From: Rhodoplanes sp963712435 | GTDB taxonomy: Bacteria; Pseudomonadota; Alphaproteobacteria; Rhizobiales; Xanthobacteraceae | NCBI GenBank assembly: GCA_963712435.1 | Contig: CAVQIB010000003.1 | Coordinates: 1 to 64,000 of the forward strand | Length of the DNA: 64,000 bases | Direction of reading: 5' to 3' | Part shown: piece by piece, positions 1-10,694 of the stretch | How the letters are laid out: every line of letters begins with the position of its first letter | How positions within the stretch are numbered: the stretch's first letter is position 1 | Position numbers and translations under genes: made by a program | The notes under the pieces: model-generated | Databases searched by the model: none | The model's input: the letters and a program-made list of their open reading frames with translations, nothing else | Told to the model about the DNA's origin: nothing

Positions 1-423
1 GACCGCCAGCCTCCCTTCCGGACCACCGTCGCCGCATCCCCGAGCAGAACCTGCGCGAGGACCAGGGCTGGGTCGACATGCAGGTCCAGTACCTCGTCAA
101 CTCCGAGCGCGGCGGCTCCGACGGGCTGACCGTGGGCCGGACCGTGCTCCCGCCGGGTGCCCGTCACGACCGCCACCTCCACACCGACGCGGACGAGTTC
201 CTGCTGGTGATGTCGGGCCGCGGGGAGATCCACACCAACGCCGGCCGCGAGCCGTCGCAGGCCGGCGACGTGATCTTCACGCTGCGTGGCAACCGGCACG
301 GCTTCGTCAACACCGGCGACGAGGACGTGCTGCTGATCTGGGGCTGGAGCGGCGCCGGCTCGCTGGGCCGCCGGCTTCGGGCTGCCGTCCGCCGACGACG
401 ACGAGTTCGACGACCCCTCGTGA
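1..423 (+). CDS. Cupin-domain protein, 5'-partial, one frameshift
   Basis: A small single-domain cupin. The frame is open from the window edge, and codons before the ATG at 78 read like protein (RRIPEQNLREDQGWVD), so the gene probably starts outside the window. Cupin motif 1 is visible as PGARHDRHLHTDADEF with metal-binding His/Glu, and motif 2 as GDVIFTLRGNRHGFVNTG. The frame breaks near 366; in the +1-shifted frame it continues GLPSADDDEFDDPS and stops at 421-423. The stop overlaps the GTG of the next gene. Cupins next to a 2-keto-4-pentenoate hydratase are common in aromatic meta-cleavage clusters, but the substrate cannot be read here. Codon use (GAC, GTC, CTC, CGG) looks actinobacterial, unlike the genes after 2.6 kb. 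Confidence 0.75.
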
Positions 424-1102
424 CCCCGCTCGACCCCAGGATCGGCCCGCGGCACCACCCGGATGCTGGCGGCCCGCTCGGCCTCACTCGAGCGGGTGGC
501 GCCCACCTCGGCTGGAAGGTCGGCTTCGGCGCGCCTGCCGCCCAGGCGAGTTTCGAGCTCGACCGCCCGCTCGTCGGCTTCCTGACCCGGGAGCGGCTGC
601 TGCCCTCGGGCGCGACGGTCGACGTCTCGGGCTGGACCAGGCCGGTGCTCGAGGCCGAGGTCGCCGCCCACCTCGGCTCCGACGTCGGGCACCGGCGCCT
701 CCGGGTCTCGAGGCGCTCGCCGCGGTCGTCGGCTGGTCGGTCGCGATCGAGCTCGCGGACCTCGACCACACGCCGTCGGACGTCGAGCGGATCCTGGCCG
801 GCAACATCTTCCACCGGCACGTGCTGCTGGGGCCGATCGTGTCCGACCTCCCCTCGCCCGGTGGCTTCTCGGTGTGCGCGACGCGGCTGCGGTCGCGTCC
901 ACGACCGATCCCTCCGCACTGACCGGGGGGCTCGGCTCCGTGCTCGCCTCGACCGCCGACACGCTCGCAGCCTGCGGTGAGGGGTTGCGCGCCGGCGACG
1001 TGGTGATCACGGGGTCGGTGGTGCCCACCCGTCGCCGTCGGGAGCGGGGTGTGGGAGGTCGCGGCGGAGGGACTCGGCAGCCTGTCCGTCCGGCTCCCCT
1101 GA
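420..1102 (+). CDS. 2-keto-4-pentenoate hydratase / fumarylacetoacetase-family protein, frameshifted
   Basis: Probable MhpD-type hydratase, which adds water to 2-oxopent-4-enoate in the lower part of aromatic meta-cleavage pathways. The GTG start at 420 overlaps the cupin stop (GTGA), which implies translational coupling. Recognisable pieces are HLGWKVGFGAPAAQASF, then RPLVGFLTRERLLPSG, then VLEAEVAAHLGSDV (metal-ligand Glu region). After a shift come VRDAAAVASTTDPSALTGGL and LRAGDVVITGSVVP, and the end reads EGLGSLSVRLP. Frame changes near 690, 870 and 1035 make it unreadable as one ORF; its total length of about 227 codons is a little short of the 260 or so usual for MhpD. The family call is good, the exact substrate is not established. 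Confidence 0.7.
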
Positions 1103-1123
1103 GCCGGGCGTCGAGCGGTCGGG

Positions 1124-1880
1124 TCAACCGGGCGCGAGGGTCGCCGCGTCACCGGTGTGGACCCGGCCGGGCACCGTGACCTCGGCGTCCACGCCGAACA
1201 CGGGCTCGCCCCGGGAGGAGCGACGGTCGGCGAGCGACGACAGCAGGGCCAGGTCGCGGATCCCGGTCTCTGGGTGGACGTCGACCACCGCGCAGCGGGG
1301 CACGACGCCGCGCACGCGGACCTCGGCCACGCCGATCCGCACCCGACGGCCGACCCAGTCCTGCTCGACGTCGGGGTCCAGCTCGCCACCGGCCAGCTCG
1401 AAGGTGGCCCGGAACCGGGCGGCGTCGACGGGCGCGCCGACCTCGTCGGCCAGCCGGGCCAGCGACGCGCTCGTCACGGAGGGTGACCGGACCGCCGTAC
1501 ACGAGGTCGCCCGGGGTGCTGGAGACCAGCACGACCTCGCGGCCCAGGTGGGCGGCGTACGCCGCTGCCCACGGACCCTCCACGACCTCCACGGCGGCGG
1601 ACCTGCCCCAGTAGTCGACGTGGTGGACCTCCCCGGTCGCGACCGGCCTGCCCTCGACCACGCCTGAGGGGAGCGCCACGGACAGCACCGTCCAGTCCCA
1701 GACGGCAGAGGTCCGGAGCAGGGTCGGGTGATCGACCGTGCGGAGGCAGCGGCCGGCTGCCAGGTCGAGCAGGCAGAACCTCCGGTCCCCCTGCGGCCCG
1801 GCCCGGGTCAGGCTCACCGCGGGGTGGGTCCGGTGGCGACCTCCCTTGACGGGCGTGAACCCGATCCGCGCGACCCGCAT
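1124..1880 (-). CDS. MOSC-domain protein, one frameshift
   Basis: MOSC (Moco sulfurase C-terminal) protein with the N-terminal beta-barrel domain. The start MRVARIGFTPVKGGRH at 1880 is typical of MOSC_N proteins, and GDRRFCLLDLAAGRCLRT follows. The C-terminal MOSC core appears in a second frame from about 1480: RFRATFELAGG, VGRRVRIGVAEVRVRG, then RCAVVDVHPETG with the conserved Cys, ending in GDAATLAPG. A single indel near 1480 (GDLVYGGPVT to VTSASLARLADEVGAPVD) separates the two parts. These proteins carry sulfur or bind molybdopterin-type ligands; no molybdenum-cofactor genes are visible nearby. It lies convergent to the hydratase. Actinobacterial composition. Confidence 0.78.
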
Positions 1881-1907
1881 CGCGCCCACCCTGCCACCCG
1901 TACGCCG

Positions 1908-1941
1908 GAGCGCCCGTCCGGCCACTGCCGGACGGGCGCTC
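1908..1941 (-). terminator. Intergenic terminator hairpin
   Basis: Perfect 15-bp stem (GAGCGCCCGTCCGGC and its complement) with a CACT tetraloop. It sits between the end of the alcohol dehydrogenase (1951) and the start of the MOSC gene (1880), both on the minus strand, so it probably terminates the dehydrogenase transcript. There is no strong T tract, as is common in actinobacteria. Confidence 0.7.
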
Positions 1942-1950
1942 CCGTGTGGC

Positions 1951-2036
1951 TCAGCCGAGGGTGGCGGTGTCGATGACGAACCGGTAGCGGACGCTGAGGT
2001 GAGCACCCGCTGGTCGCCTCGTTGACCTGCTGGCTG
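1951..2036 (-). CDS. Zn-dependent alcohol dehydrogenase (CAD/YahK type), C-terminal fragment
   Basis: Only the last 25 or so residues survive. The end VRYRFVIDTATLG followed by a stop is the characteristic C-terminus of NADP-dependent cinnamyl-alcohol-dehydrogenase/YahK-type enzymes. One base out of frame, just upstream, QQVNEA and RVLTS match the preceding family segment. Homology stops at about 2036, where the sequence switches to a histidine-kinase gene on the other strand; this is an assembly or read chimera, not natural truncation. Confidence 0.6.
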
Positions 2037-2040
2037 CGAG

Positions 2041-2586
2041 TCGAATCTTCTCCACAATGCATCCAAGTACAGCCCCGTGGGCTCGGAGGTGACGGTCGCC
2101 GCGGAGCGCAGCGGTGACCTCGTCCGGCTGCGGGTCCGCGATTGCGGGATTGGGGATACCGGGTGAGATGCTCGACTCCGTCTTCGAGGCCTTTGCCGTC
2201 CAGCACCGCGGGGCAGAAACGAACCCCAGGTCCGGGCTGGGCTGGGGCTGGCGATCGCCCGAAGCCTCGTGCAGCTTCACGGCGGGATGATTACGCCCGC
2301 AGTGAGGGACCAGGAAAAGGGAGCGAGCTGGTGGTCGAGCTCCCGTTGATTGCGCAGGCGGTGACCGTCGAGCACCCCAGGGCCGTCGCGATTCACCTGA
2401 GCGAAGCGGAGCGCAGGCGCGTCGGTCGTCGACGACAACGAGGACGCCGCGAACGTGCTGGCCGATTCGCTGACGCGGTTCGGTCATGACGTAATCGTCG
2501 CCGGCAACGGTCCTTCGGCTCTCGCGCTTGCGGAGGAGTTCAAGCCCCAGGTAGCGCTTCTCGATATCGGCTTGCCCGTGATGAAC
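2041..2586 (+). CDS. Hybrid sensor histidine kinase/response regulator, internal fragment, frameshifted
   Basis: Internal piece of a two-component hybrid kinase. The HATPase N box NLLHNASKYSPVGSEV begins at about 2041. Next comes LRVRDCGIG (G1 box), then, after one extra G in a G run near 2150, IPGEMLDSVFEAF (F box) and, after a further shift near 2230, GLGLAIARSLVQLHGG (G2 box). After another indel near 2420 a receiver domain starts, VVDDNEDAANVLADSLTRFG, with the acidic pair, and the phospho-acceptor Asp lies in VALLDIGLPVM. The sequence stops at that point, at the adapter-like segment. Neither end is natural. Its donor organism is unclear and may differ from both flanking segments. Confidence 0.8.
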
Positions 2587-3180
<594 letters not shown>

Positions 3181-3314
3181 ACCGCATCGCTTGCGCCTAG
3201 CCGCGACGCGCTAGGCCGCGCGGCGGTGCGGCCATTTGCCTTGCGCTTTGCGGAACCCCGTCCCGGGGCCACCCGTTTGGTTCGGGAACCCCCGCAAACA
3301 AAAGGCGCGACACA

Positions 3315-3557
3315 ATGAAAGTCTTAAACCTGCTTACCCTCCTTCTGATCATTATCGGCGGCATCAACTGGGGCGCGGTCGGCATCGCCGAGTACGACAT
3401 CGTCGCCAACCTGTTCGGCGGCCAGACGGCGACGCTCTCGCGGATCGTGTACACGCTCGTTGGACTGTCCGCGCTCTGGCAGCTTGTCCCCTTCCTGCAG
3501 GCCGCCGGATCGAATTCGGCCTATGCCGAGCAGCGGGCCGAGCGCGGCCGCATCTGA
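3315..3557 (+). CDS. DUF378 family small membrane protein
   Basis: 80-residue protein made of two transmembrane helices: residues 3-25 (LNLLTLLLIIIGGINWGAVG) and about 43-65 (SRIVYTLVGLSALWQLVPFL). The GGINWG motif followed by a second hydrophobic helix is diagnostic of DUF378. Function is unknown. Length and ends match the family, so it looks intact. It is monocistronic, with a strong terminator 38 bases downstream. Confidence 0.85.
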   Translation: MKVLNLLTLLLIIIGGINWGAVGIAEYDIVANLFGGQTATLSRIVYTLVGLSALWQLVPFLQAAGSNSAYAEQRAERGRI

Positions 3558-3594
3558 ACGGGGTCGACTGTTCGGCACGATCGAGACCGAAAGC

Positions 3595-3626
3595 AAATCA
3601 GCCGGGAGCAATCTCCCGGCTGATTT
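3595..3626. terminator. Bidirectional terminator
   Basis: Perfect 14-bp inverted repeat AAATCAGCCGGGAG / CTCCCGGCTGATTT with a CAAT loop, followed by CGTTT. It separates the convergent DUF378 gene (plus strand) and the hypothetical gene ending at 3639 (minus strand), and its AAA/TTT flanks suit both directions. Confidence 0.85.
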
Positions 3627-3638
3627 CGTTTGGAGAAC

Positions 3639-4456
3639 TTACGGCAGCGGGTCGGAGATGTTCGCGTTCGCCACGAGTTCGAAGATCGAGATCAGGCTGT
3701 TGATCACGAGCTTGTCGCGGCTGTGCAGGAGGAGAGCGTATTCGTCCAGCGGGCGCTGCGTTCCGCGGTTGATGTCGGCGATGAACGGGGCCAGCGTCTC
3801 GATGGTCGCTTCCGTCATGATGTCGAGCACGCGCAGCCAGAAGTCCACCCTGTCCGGACCATCGAGCGCGAGTTTCCGCCCGAGCATGCCGAGTGCGTAG
3901 ACGAGCGCGAAAATCTCGTTGCAGCGCGCCTCGGCGAGATCCTGCGCGTTCGCCGGATCGAGCGGCATGAACGGCTGGAACCGCACGATCGTCACCGCAT
4001 GCAGCGCGGCGATCCTGGTCAGCTCGTTGGCGTGGCCCGCCGGAATCCGCCAGTCCTTGTAGGCCTTGTTCAGCAGGAAATAGCCCTGGGTGAGAAGTCG
4101 AATACGCGGCTCGCGCAGCACGACCCGGTCGGCGGGAAGCGTGCCGCTGTCGAGCAGTTCGCGCGCCACCTCCCGCAACAGATTCGCCCGTTCCGTGACG
4201 GCCTTCTCCGAAGCGTAGAACGGACTTACCCCTGCCCCCGTTCGCTCGGCCGCAAGGCGATGCTCGGAGCGGCCTGCACGAGCGCCCTGACGCCGGCGAA
4301 CAGCTCCGCCTTGACGCCGTCGTAGCTCTCGCGCAGTTCGCTCGCGGCGATCCGGGGATTGCTGCTGCTTTCCTTGCGCCGGTCGAGCGCATCCACGGCC
4401 GGCCCCGTGATCGGGACATGGCTGATCGGCAGGTCAGGCTCGCCCGAGATCGGCAT
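3639..4456 (-). CDS. Hypothetical protein, one frameshift
   Basis: I do not recognise the family. Reading from MPISGEPDLPISHVPITGP at 4456 the frame runs to RPSERGQG and a stop at 4226. The preceding frame then continues SPFYASEKAVTERANLLREV without a gap, so a one-base loss in the G/C run near 4226 is the likely cause; two translationally coupled genes are less likely. The second part (to 3639) is a soluble, Leu/Ala-rich, probably helical protein with RLLTQGYFLLNKAYKDWRIP and ISIFELVANANISDPLP at the end. Total is about 272 codons. It lies just downstream of grxD on the same strand. Confidence 0.55.
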
Positions 4457-4552
4457 GTCGCGCGCTCCGCTGCTCGGCGCGCGCGACGCTCGGCAATTCA
4501 CGCAGCCTTGTCAAGCCGGCGAAAGTGGCCCCGAGAGAGGTCCGGCCAACCG

Positions 4553-4895
4553 TCAGGCTGACGCCGGCGTCTGCACCGGGATGCCCTTGTCCTTGAAGAG
4601 CTGCTGCAGCTCGCCGGCCTGGAACATCTCGCGGATGATGTCGCAGCCGCCGACGAACTCGCCCTTCACGTAGAGCTGCGGGAATGGTCGGCCAGTTGGA
4701 ATAGTCCTTGATGCCCTGGCGCAGGTCGTCCGATCTCGAGCACGTTGACGCCCTTATAGGGCACGCCGAGATAGTCGAGGATCTGCACGACCTGGCCGGA
4801 GAAGCCGCACATGCGGGAACTGCGGCGTGCCCTTCATGAACAGCACGACGTCGTTGGACTTCACTTCGTTGTCGATGAACTGCTCGATGCGCCAT
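4553..4895 (-). CDS. grxD: Monothiol glutaredoxin (CGFS type), frameshifted
   Basis: Monothiol glutaredoxin that carries [2Fe-2S] clusters and works with BolA in iron-sulfur delivery. The start ATGGCG at 4895 has GAAAGGA 7 bases upstream. Correcting single-base insertions restores IEQFIDNEVKSNDVVLFMKG, the active-site motif MCGFSGQVVQILDYLGVPY with its single Cys, SDDLRQGIKDYSNWPTIPQL, VKGEFVGGCDIIREMFQAGE and the end GIPVQTPASA. About 112 codons, the normal family length. At least four indels occur (near 4885, 4815, 4730 and 4690). It follows bolA on the same strand, the usual alphaproteobacterial order purL-bolA-grxD. Confidence 0.88.
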
Positions 4896-4948
4896 GGTCT
4901 GTCCTTTCATGACGCGGGTCAAGGCCCGCGCTCTCAGTGATCTCGATC

Positions 4949-5186
4949 CTAGCGCTCCGGCGTGCCGGTCTGCAGCGCAAGGGCGTGCAGCACGCCGCCC
5001 ATCTCGCCCTTCAGCGCGGCATAGACGATCTGGTGCTGCTGCACCCGCGTCTTGCCGCTGAAGGCGGCGGAGATCGACGGTCGCGGCGTAGTGGTCGCCG
5101 TCGCCGGCGAGATCGCGGATCTCGACCACCGCGTCGGGCAGCGCCTCCTTGATCAGCCGCTCGATGTCGTCGGCATCCATCGCCAT
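4949..5186 (-). CDS. bolA: BolA family protein, one frameshift
   Basis: BolA-type partner of monothiol glutaredoxins in iron-sulfur cluster trafficking. It starts MAMDADDIERLIKEALPDAV and continues VEIRDLAGDGDHYAATV. After an indel near 5078 the next frame gives AAFSGKTRVQQHQIVYAALK, GEMGGVLHALALQTGTPER and a stop at 4949. The class II BolA signature (VQQHQIVYAAL) with the conserved His is present; total about 79 codons, the usual size. Located between purL and grxD, consistent with a shared operon. Confidence 0.87.
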
Positions 5187-5277
5187 GATCGCCTCCTCAT
5201 GGCCCTCGCCTTCAGGCCGCTGCCCCGGCCATGTAGGCCGGCAGCCAGGCTTCGATGCGCTCCGTCAAGCTCGCTTA

Positions 5278-7454
<2,177 letters not shown>

Positions 7455-7703
7455 GGCTCTGGCCTCGGCCAGCCTCTCAGACAAATGCGGGTCAGCCGCT
7501 GCGCGCCTGGCGAATGCGCTTCGCACGTGCGGCGAAGCGGACCGGACAGCTTCCGCGCAAACCGCTGGTGGACGCGCCGCCTCGTCTTAGCGGGGAATTC
7601 TGCGCGTCCGGAACCGCTTTCCTGCGGACGGGCTTGAACCTTCGCTGTAATGGTACTGACCATCTCTCGTGCCGAACGGCGGCACGCAACCGGAGGATAT
7701 CAA

Positions 7704-7961
7704 ATGAGTTTTTCCGCTTCTCGGCGCTCACGGACCCGATCCGTCATCAGTCTTGCGGCATTGATGTTATCGTCCGCATTCGCCGTGCCGCTGTTCACCT
7801 CGCCTGCGGAAGCGGTGATAGGAACGCCGCCAACCTGCTATCCCAGCCGTGCTCGTTGCACGCGCTGTCTCGAAACAGAAATGACCTCGCCGCCTCGTTG
7901 CGTGAAATGCGGCCGCATTTACGGATGCAGGCCGGGTCGGCCGGGTCGGCCGTGGCGGTGA
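7704..7961 (+). CDS. Small secreted Cys-rich protein, unknown
   Basis: 85-residue open frame starting at ATG 7704 with a good ribosome-binding site (GGAGGATATCAA). Residues 1-36 form a clear signal peptide: basic SASRRSRTR, hydrophobic VISLAALMLSSAFAVPLF, then TSPAEA as a plausible cleavage site. The mature part is short, with six Cys, including RCTRCLE and RCVKCGRIYGC, and it ends in a Gly/Pro/Arg tail. Two CxxC pairs suggest metal binding or disulfides in the periplasm. No family recognised. An indel near the end cannot be excluded, since another frame stays open past 7961. Confidence 0.5.
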   Translation: MSFSASRRSRTRSVISLAALMLSSAFAVPLFTSPAEAVIGTPPTCYPSRARCTRCLETEMTSPPRCVKCGRIYGCRPGRPGRPWR

Positions 7962-8054
7962 CGGCTGCGTCTTTCTCATAAACCCTGCGACAGCCCCTTG
8001 CGACCTTCATCGGAATGACGTTGGGCGCGCCGGTTCCGGCTGAGGAGACAAGCG

Positions 8055-8948
8055 TCAATTCAGCCGGGTCGGCCGCTCGTTGTCGTCGTTCGGAAGCGGG
8101 ACATCCGGCGCCGGCAACTCACGCCGCGCACCCTCGCGCGACTTGCCGGACGCGCCTTCGGCCGCCGCTTCCGCCTTTGCGTAACGGCGGTAGGACCGCC
8201 AGCCAAACGGCAGACTCCCTAGATAGCAAAGAGTTCCAATGGTAAGGACTTCCCACGGAAAGCTGATAAGCAACGCGAAGAACAGCACGACCAGCACGAA
8301 CACCGGCAAGACCATATCCGGGGCGACGCGGGTGCCAAGCTTCTTGCCCGAATAGACCGGCAGCTTCGAGATCATCAGAAAGGCGATGAGGAGCGTGTAG
8401 ACGACGCCGAGCGCCGCCGGAATTTTCGGCATGCCGAGGAAGTGCATATAGACCGGCAGGAACACGGCGATGGCGCCGCCCGGCGCGGGCATCCCGACAA
8501 AGAAGTTGGAGGCCCAGGCGGGCTTGTTGGGGTCCTCGATCATCACATTGAAGCGCGCAAGCCGCAGGCCGGCGCAGATCGCGAACGCGATGGCGGCGAT
8601 CCAGCCCACCGCCCTTGCCTCGTGTAGGCCCCAGAACCAGAGGATCAGCGCCGGCGCGACGCCGAAATTGACGAAGTCGGCAAGGCTGTCGAGCTCTGCG
8701 CCGAACCGCGAGGTGCCCTTGAGCATGCGCGCGATCCGGCCATCCACCCCGTCGAGGATGGCGGCGAACACGATCGCGGCGAGCGCCAGGTCGTAGCGGC
8801 CCTCGGGGGCGATGCGGATCGCCGTCAGTCCCGCGCACAACGCGAGCAGCGTGATGACGTTCGGCACCAAAGTGCGAATGGGAATTGACCGGAAAGCGCG
8901 GCGGCGCCGCTCCGGCTGCTCGGGATCGAAGGGGGGAAACAGCGACAT
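8055..8948 (-). CDS. pssA: CDP-diacylglycerol--serine O-phosphatidyltransferase
   Basis: PssA joins CDP-diacylglycerol and serine to make phosphatidylserine, the precursor of phosphatidylethanolamine, at the inner membrane. 297 residues. The CDP-alcohol phosphotransferase motif is complete at residues 66-91: DGVDGRIARML, then G83 and the two distal Asp in ELDSLAD. Several hydrophobic helices (VITLLALCAGL, AIVFAAIL, ILWFWGL, FVLVVLFFALLISF) give the expected membrane topology. A charged tail (AAEGASGKSREGARRELPAP) is typical of alphaproteobacterial versions. The reading frame is intact. The psd gene often found with it is not present in this window. Confidence 0.93.
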   Translation of the reverse strand: MSLFPPFDPEQPERRRRAFRSIPIRTLVPNVITLLALCAGLTAIRIAPEGRYDLALAAIVFAAILDGVDGRIARMLKGTSRFGAELDSLADFVNFGVAPALILWFWGLHEARAVGWIAAIAFAICAGLRLARFNVMIEDPNKPAWASNFFVGMPAPGGAIAVFLPVYMHFLGMPKIPAALGVVYTLLIAFLMISKLPVYSGKKLGTRVAPDMVLPVFVLVVLFFALLISFPWEVLTIGTLCYLGSLPFGWRSYRRYAKAEAAAEGASGKSREGARRELPAPDVPLPNDDNERPTRLN

Positions 8949-8982
8949 GGGAAAACCATATAGCGCGACGGCGCGCGTCCCG

Positions 8983-9375
8983 CTACGCCGATGGCGCCTC
9001 GCCAGCTCCGGCCGGTTTCTCCTCGATCCGCCCGTTCGGGCTCATCGCATCGATGGTCTGCGGCAGATAGGCGGCCATCAGCGGCAGCAGCTTGTCTGCA
9101 GAAAAGCCTGTCGCGGCCGCAAATTGCTCAACCACATCCTCGCCGAGGGCGATGCGCAGCTGGTCGGGCGAGACGGGAAGATTGAGGCCGGGCCCAAGCC
9201 ATGACTCGACTTCCCGGTCAAGTCCGCCCTGCCGCAGCCTCTTGAGAAGGCCGCTGACGTCGCCCAGTTCTGTCTTCGACAGATATTGCGTGGCAAGCCC
9301 CGGAATGGTCGCGGGGTCGAGGTTCTTCACCAGCCCCTGGATCATGCCGGATACGATCTTGTCGAATAACCCCAT
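8983..9375 (-). CDS. YidB-like DUF937 family protein
   Basis: 130 residues from MGLFDKIVSGMIQGLVKNLD at 9375. The middle (GGLDREVESWLGPGLNLPVS, then PDQLRIALGEDVVEQFAAAT) and the end (LPQTIDAMSPNGRIEEKP) match the YidB/DUF937 family: GL..EV.SWIG.G.N.PVS.DQL..ALG and LP..ID.LTP.G. Function unknown; family members are small soluble helical proteins. Upstream in-frame codons to 9546 do not resemble the family, hence this start. It is divergent from the AI-2E-type permease. Confidence 0.85.
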   Translation of the reverse strand: MGLFDKIVSGMIQGLVKNLDPATIPGLATQYLSKTELGDVSGLLKRLRQGGLDREVESWLGPGLNLPVSPDQLRIALGEDVVEQFAAATGFSADKLLPLMAAYLPQTIDAMSPNGRIEEKPAGAGEAPSA

Positions 9376-9636
9376 CGATGCTCCTCGGCGCCGGGGCGCA
9401 CGCATTTTCGCGGCTGCAAAGTGCCGCCTTTCGGCAACTCGCGCAACCGGCGCGTGGCGGATATATGTTGCGTTTCTTCGGGCCGCGAACCGAATTCGCA
9501 GACCGGCCGCGGCCGGGCTTGCGCCGTGAATCTCGGCGGCGCTCATGGACCCGAACCGGCGCTTTGTTCGTTCCGTTCGGTGGAGAGAAATCCTGTTGCG
9601 CTCTTACCCCGCGCGTGAACTCCCGCAGGAACCGAC

Positions 9637-10662
9637 ATGCTGACCGAGCCGAAGTTCTCGAAGAGGCTCTTGTTCGCCGCGGGAGTGGTCCTCGTCCTGC
9701 TGCTTGCCTGGCAGCTCGCGGATCTGCTGCTGCTGGTTTTTGCGTCCGTGCTGGTCGCGATTTTCTTCCGCGCCTTGGCGGATCTCATCGCGCGGCCGAC
9801 GGCGCTCTCGCCCGGATGGTCGCTCGCCGCCGCCATGCTGCTGGTCACAGGCCTGGTCGTCGTGATCACGGTGCTGTTCGGCACGACGATCCGGCAAAAC
9901 GTGGACACGCTGGCGGAGCAGCTCCCCACCGCCTGGCGGGCCGTGCGCGACCGGATCGGCGACGCGCGGTGGCTCACCAGCGCGCTCGACCAAGCCGGCC
10001 AGGCGCTCCTGTCCGGCAATGTGGTGAGCCGCATCGGCGGCGCGCTCGGCGCGTTTGTGGGCGCCGTCGCCAACCTTTTCCTGGTGCTGTTCGCCGGGCT
10101 CTATATCGCGGCGCAGCCCAGCCTATATTACCAAGGCTTCCTCAAGCTCGTGCCGCCGCAGGAGCGCGACCGGATCGGCGCGACCCTCGTCCGATGCGGC
10201 CACGCGCTGCGCAACTGGCTGCTCGGGCAGGCCATCGCAATGGTGATGGTGGGCGTGCTCACCTGGGCGGGCCTCGCGCTGCTCGGGGTGCCGTCTGCGC
10301 TCGCGCTCGGCCTGTTTGCGGGACTGGCGGAGTTCGTGCCGATATTGGGGCCGATCGCCGCGGCGATCCCCGCCCTGATCATCGCGCTGTCGCAGGACAC
10401 CAAGGTCGCGCTCTGGGTGCTCGCGCTGTTCGTGGTGATCCAGCAGATCGAAGGCAATCTCCTCCAGCCGATCATCCAACGCAAAATGGTCGCATTGCCG
10501 CCGGCGATCACGCTGTTCGCCGTGCTTGCCTTCGCGATCCTGTTCGGCGTGATCGGAGCGCTGCTCGCCGCGCCGCTCGCGGTGGTCACGCTCGTCGTGG
10601 TGCAGGACCTCTATGTCGAGACGATCGAGGAGCCGCCGGCGGGCGGCTCGGATTCCGCTTGA
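9637..10662 (+). CDS. AI-2E family (PerM/TqsA-like) membrane permease
   Basis: 341-residue polytopic membrane protein. Residues 8-60 hold two adjacent helices (LLFAAGVVLVLLLAWQLADL and LLLVFASVLVAIFFRALADL), a third follows at about 66-85, and five more fill residues 145-325. The central soluble loop NVDTLAEQLPTAWRAVRDRI and the signature LAEFVPILGPIAAAIPALII followed by LLQPIIQRKMVALPPAITLF are hallmarks of the family. Some members export AI-2 or take part in cation/proton exchange; the substrate here is unknown. Reading frame intact. Confidence 0.9.
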   Translation: MLTEPKFSKRLLFAAGVVLVLLLAWQLADLLLLVFASVLVAIFFRALADLIARPTALSPGWSLAAAMLLVTGLVVVITVLFGTTIRQNVDTLAEQLPTAWRAVRDRIGDARWLTSALDQAGQALLSGNVVSRIGGALGAFVGAVANLFLVLFAGLYIAAQPSLYYQGFLKLVPPQERDRIGATLVRCGHALRNWLLGQAIAMVMVGVLTWAGLALLGVPSALALGLFAGLAEFVPILGPIAAAIPALIIALSQDTKVALWVLALFVVIQQIEGNLLQPIIQRKMVALPPAITLFAVLAFAILFGVIGALLAAPLAVVTLVVVQDLYVETIEEPPAGGSDSA

Positions 10663-10694
10663 ATCGTTGGCATGGCGGCCGGACGCCGCCGCGG

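Noticed and set aside
7514..7981. 155-codon plus-strand frame covering the small secreted protein
   Set aside because: No signal peptide or domain; the other frame has the ribosome-binding site and signal peptide.
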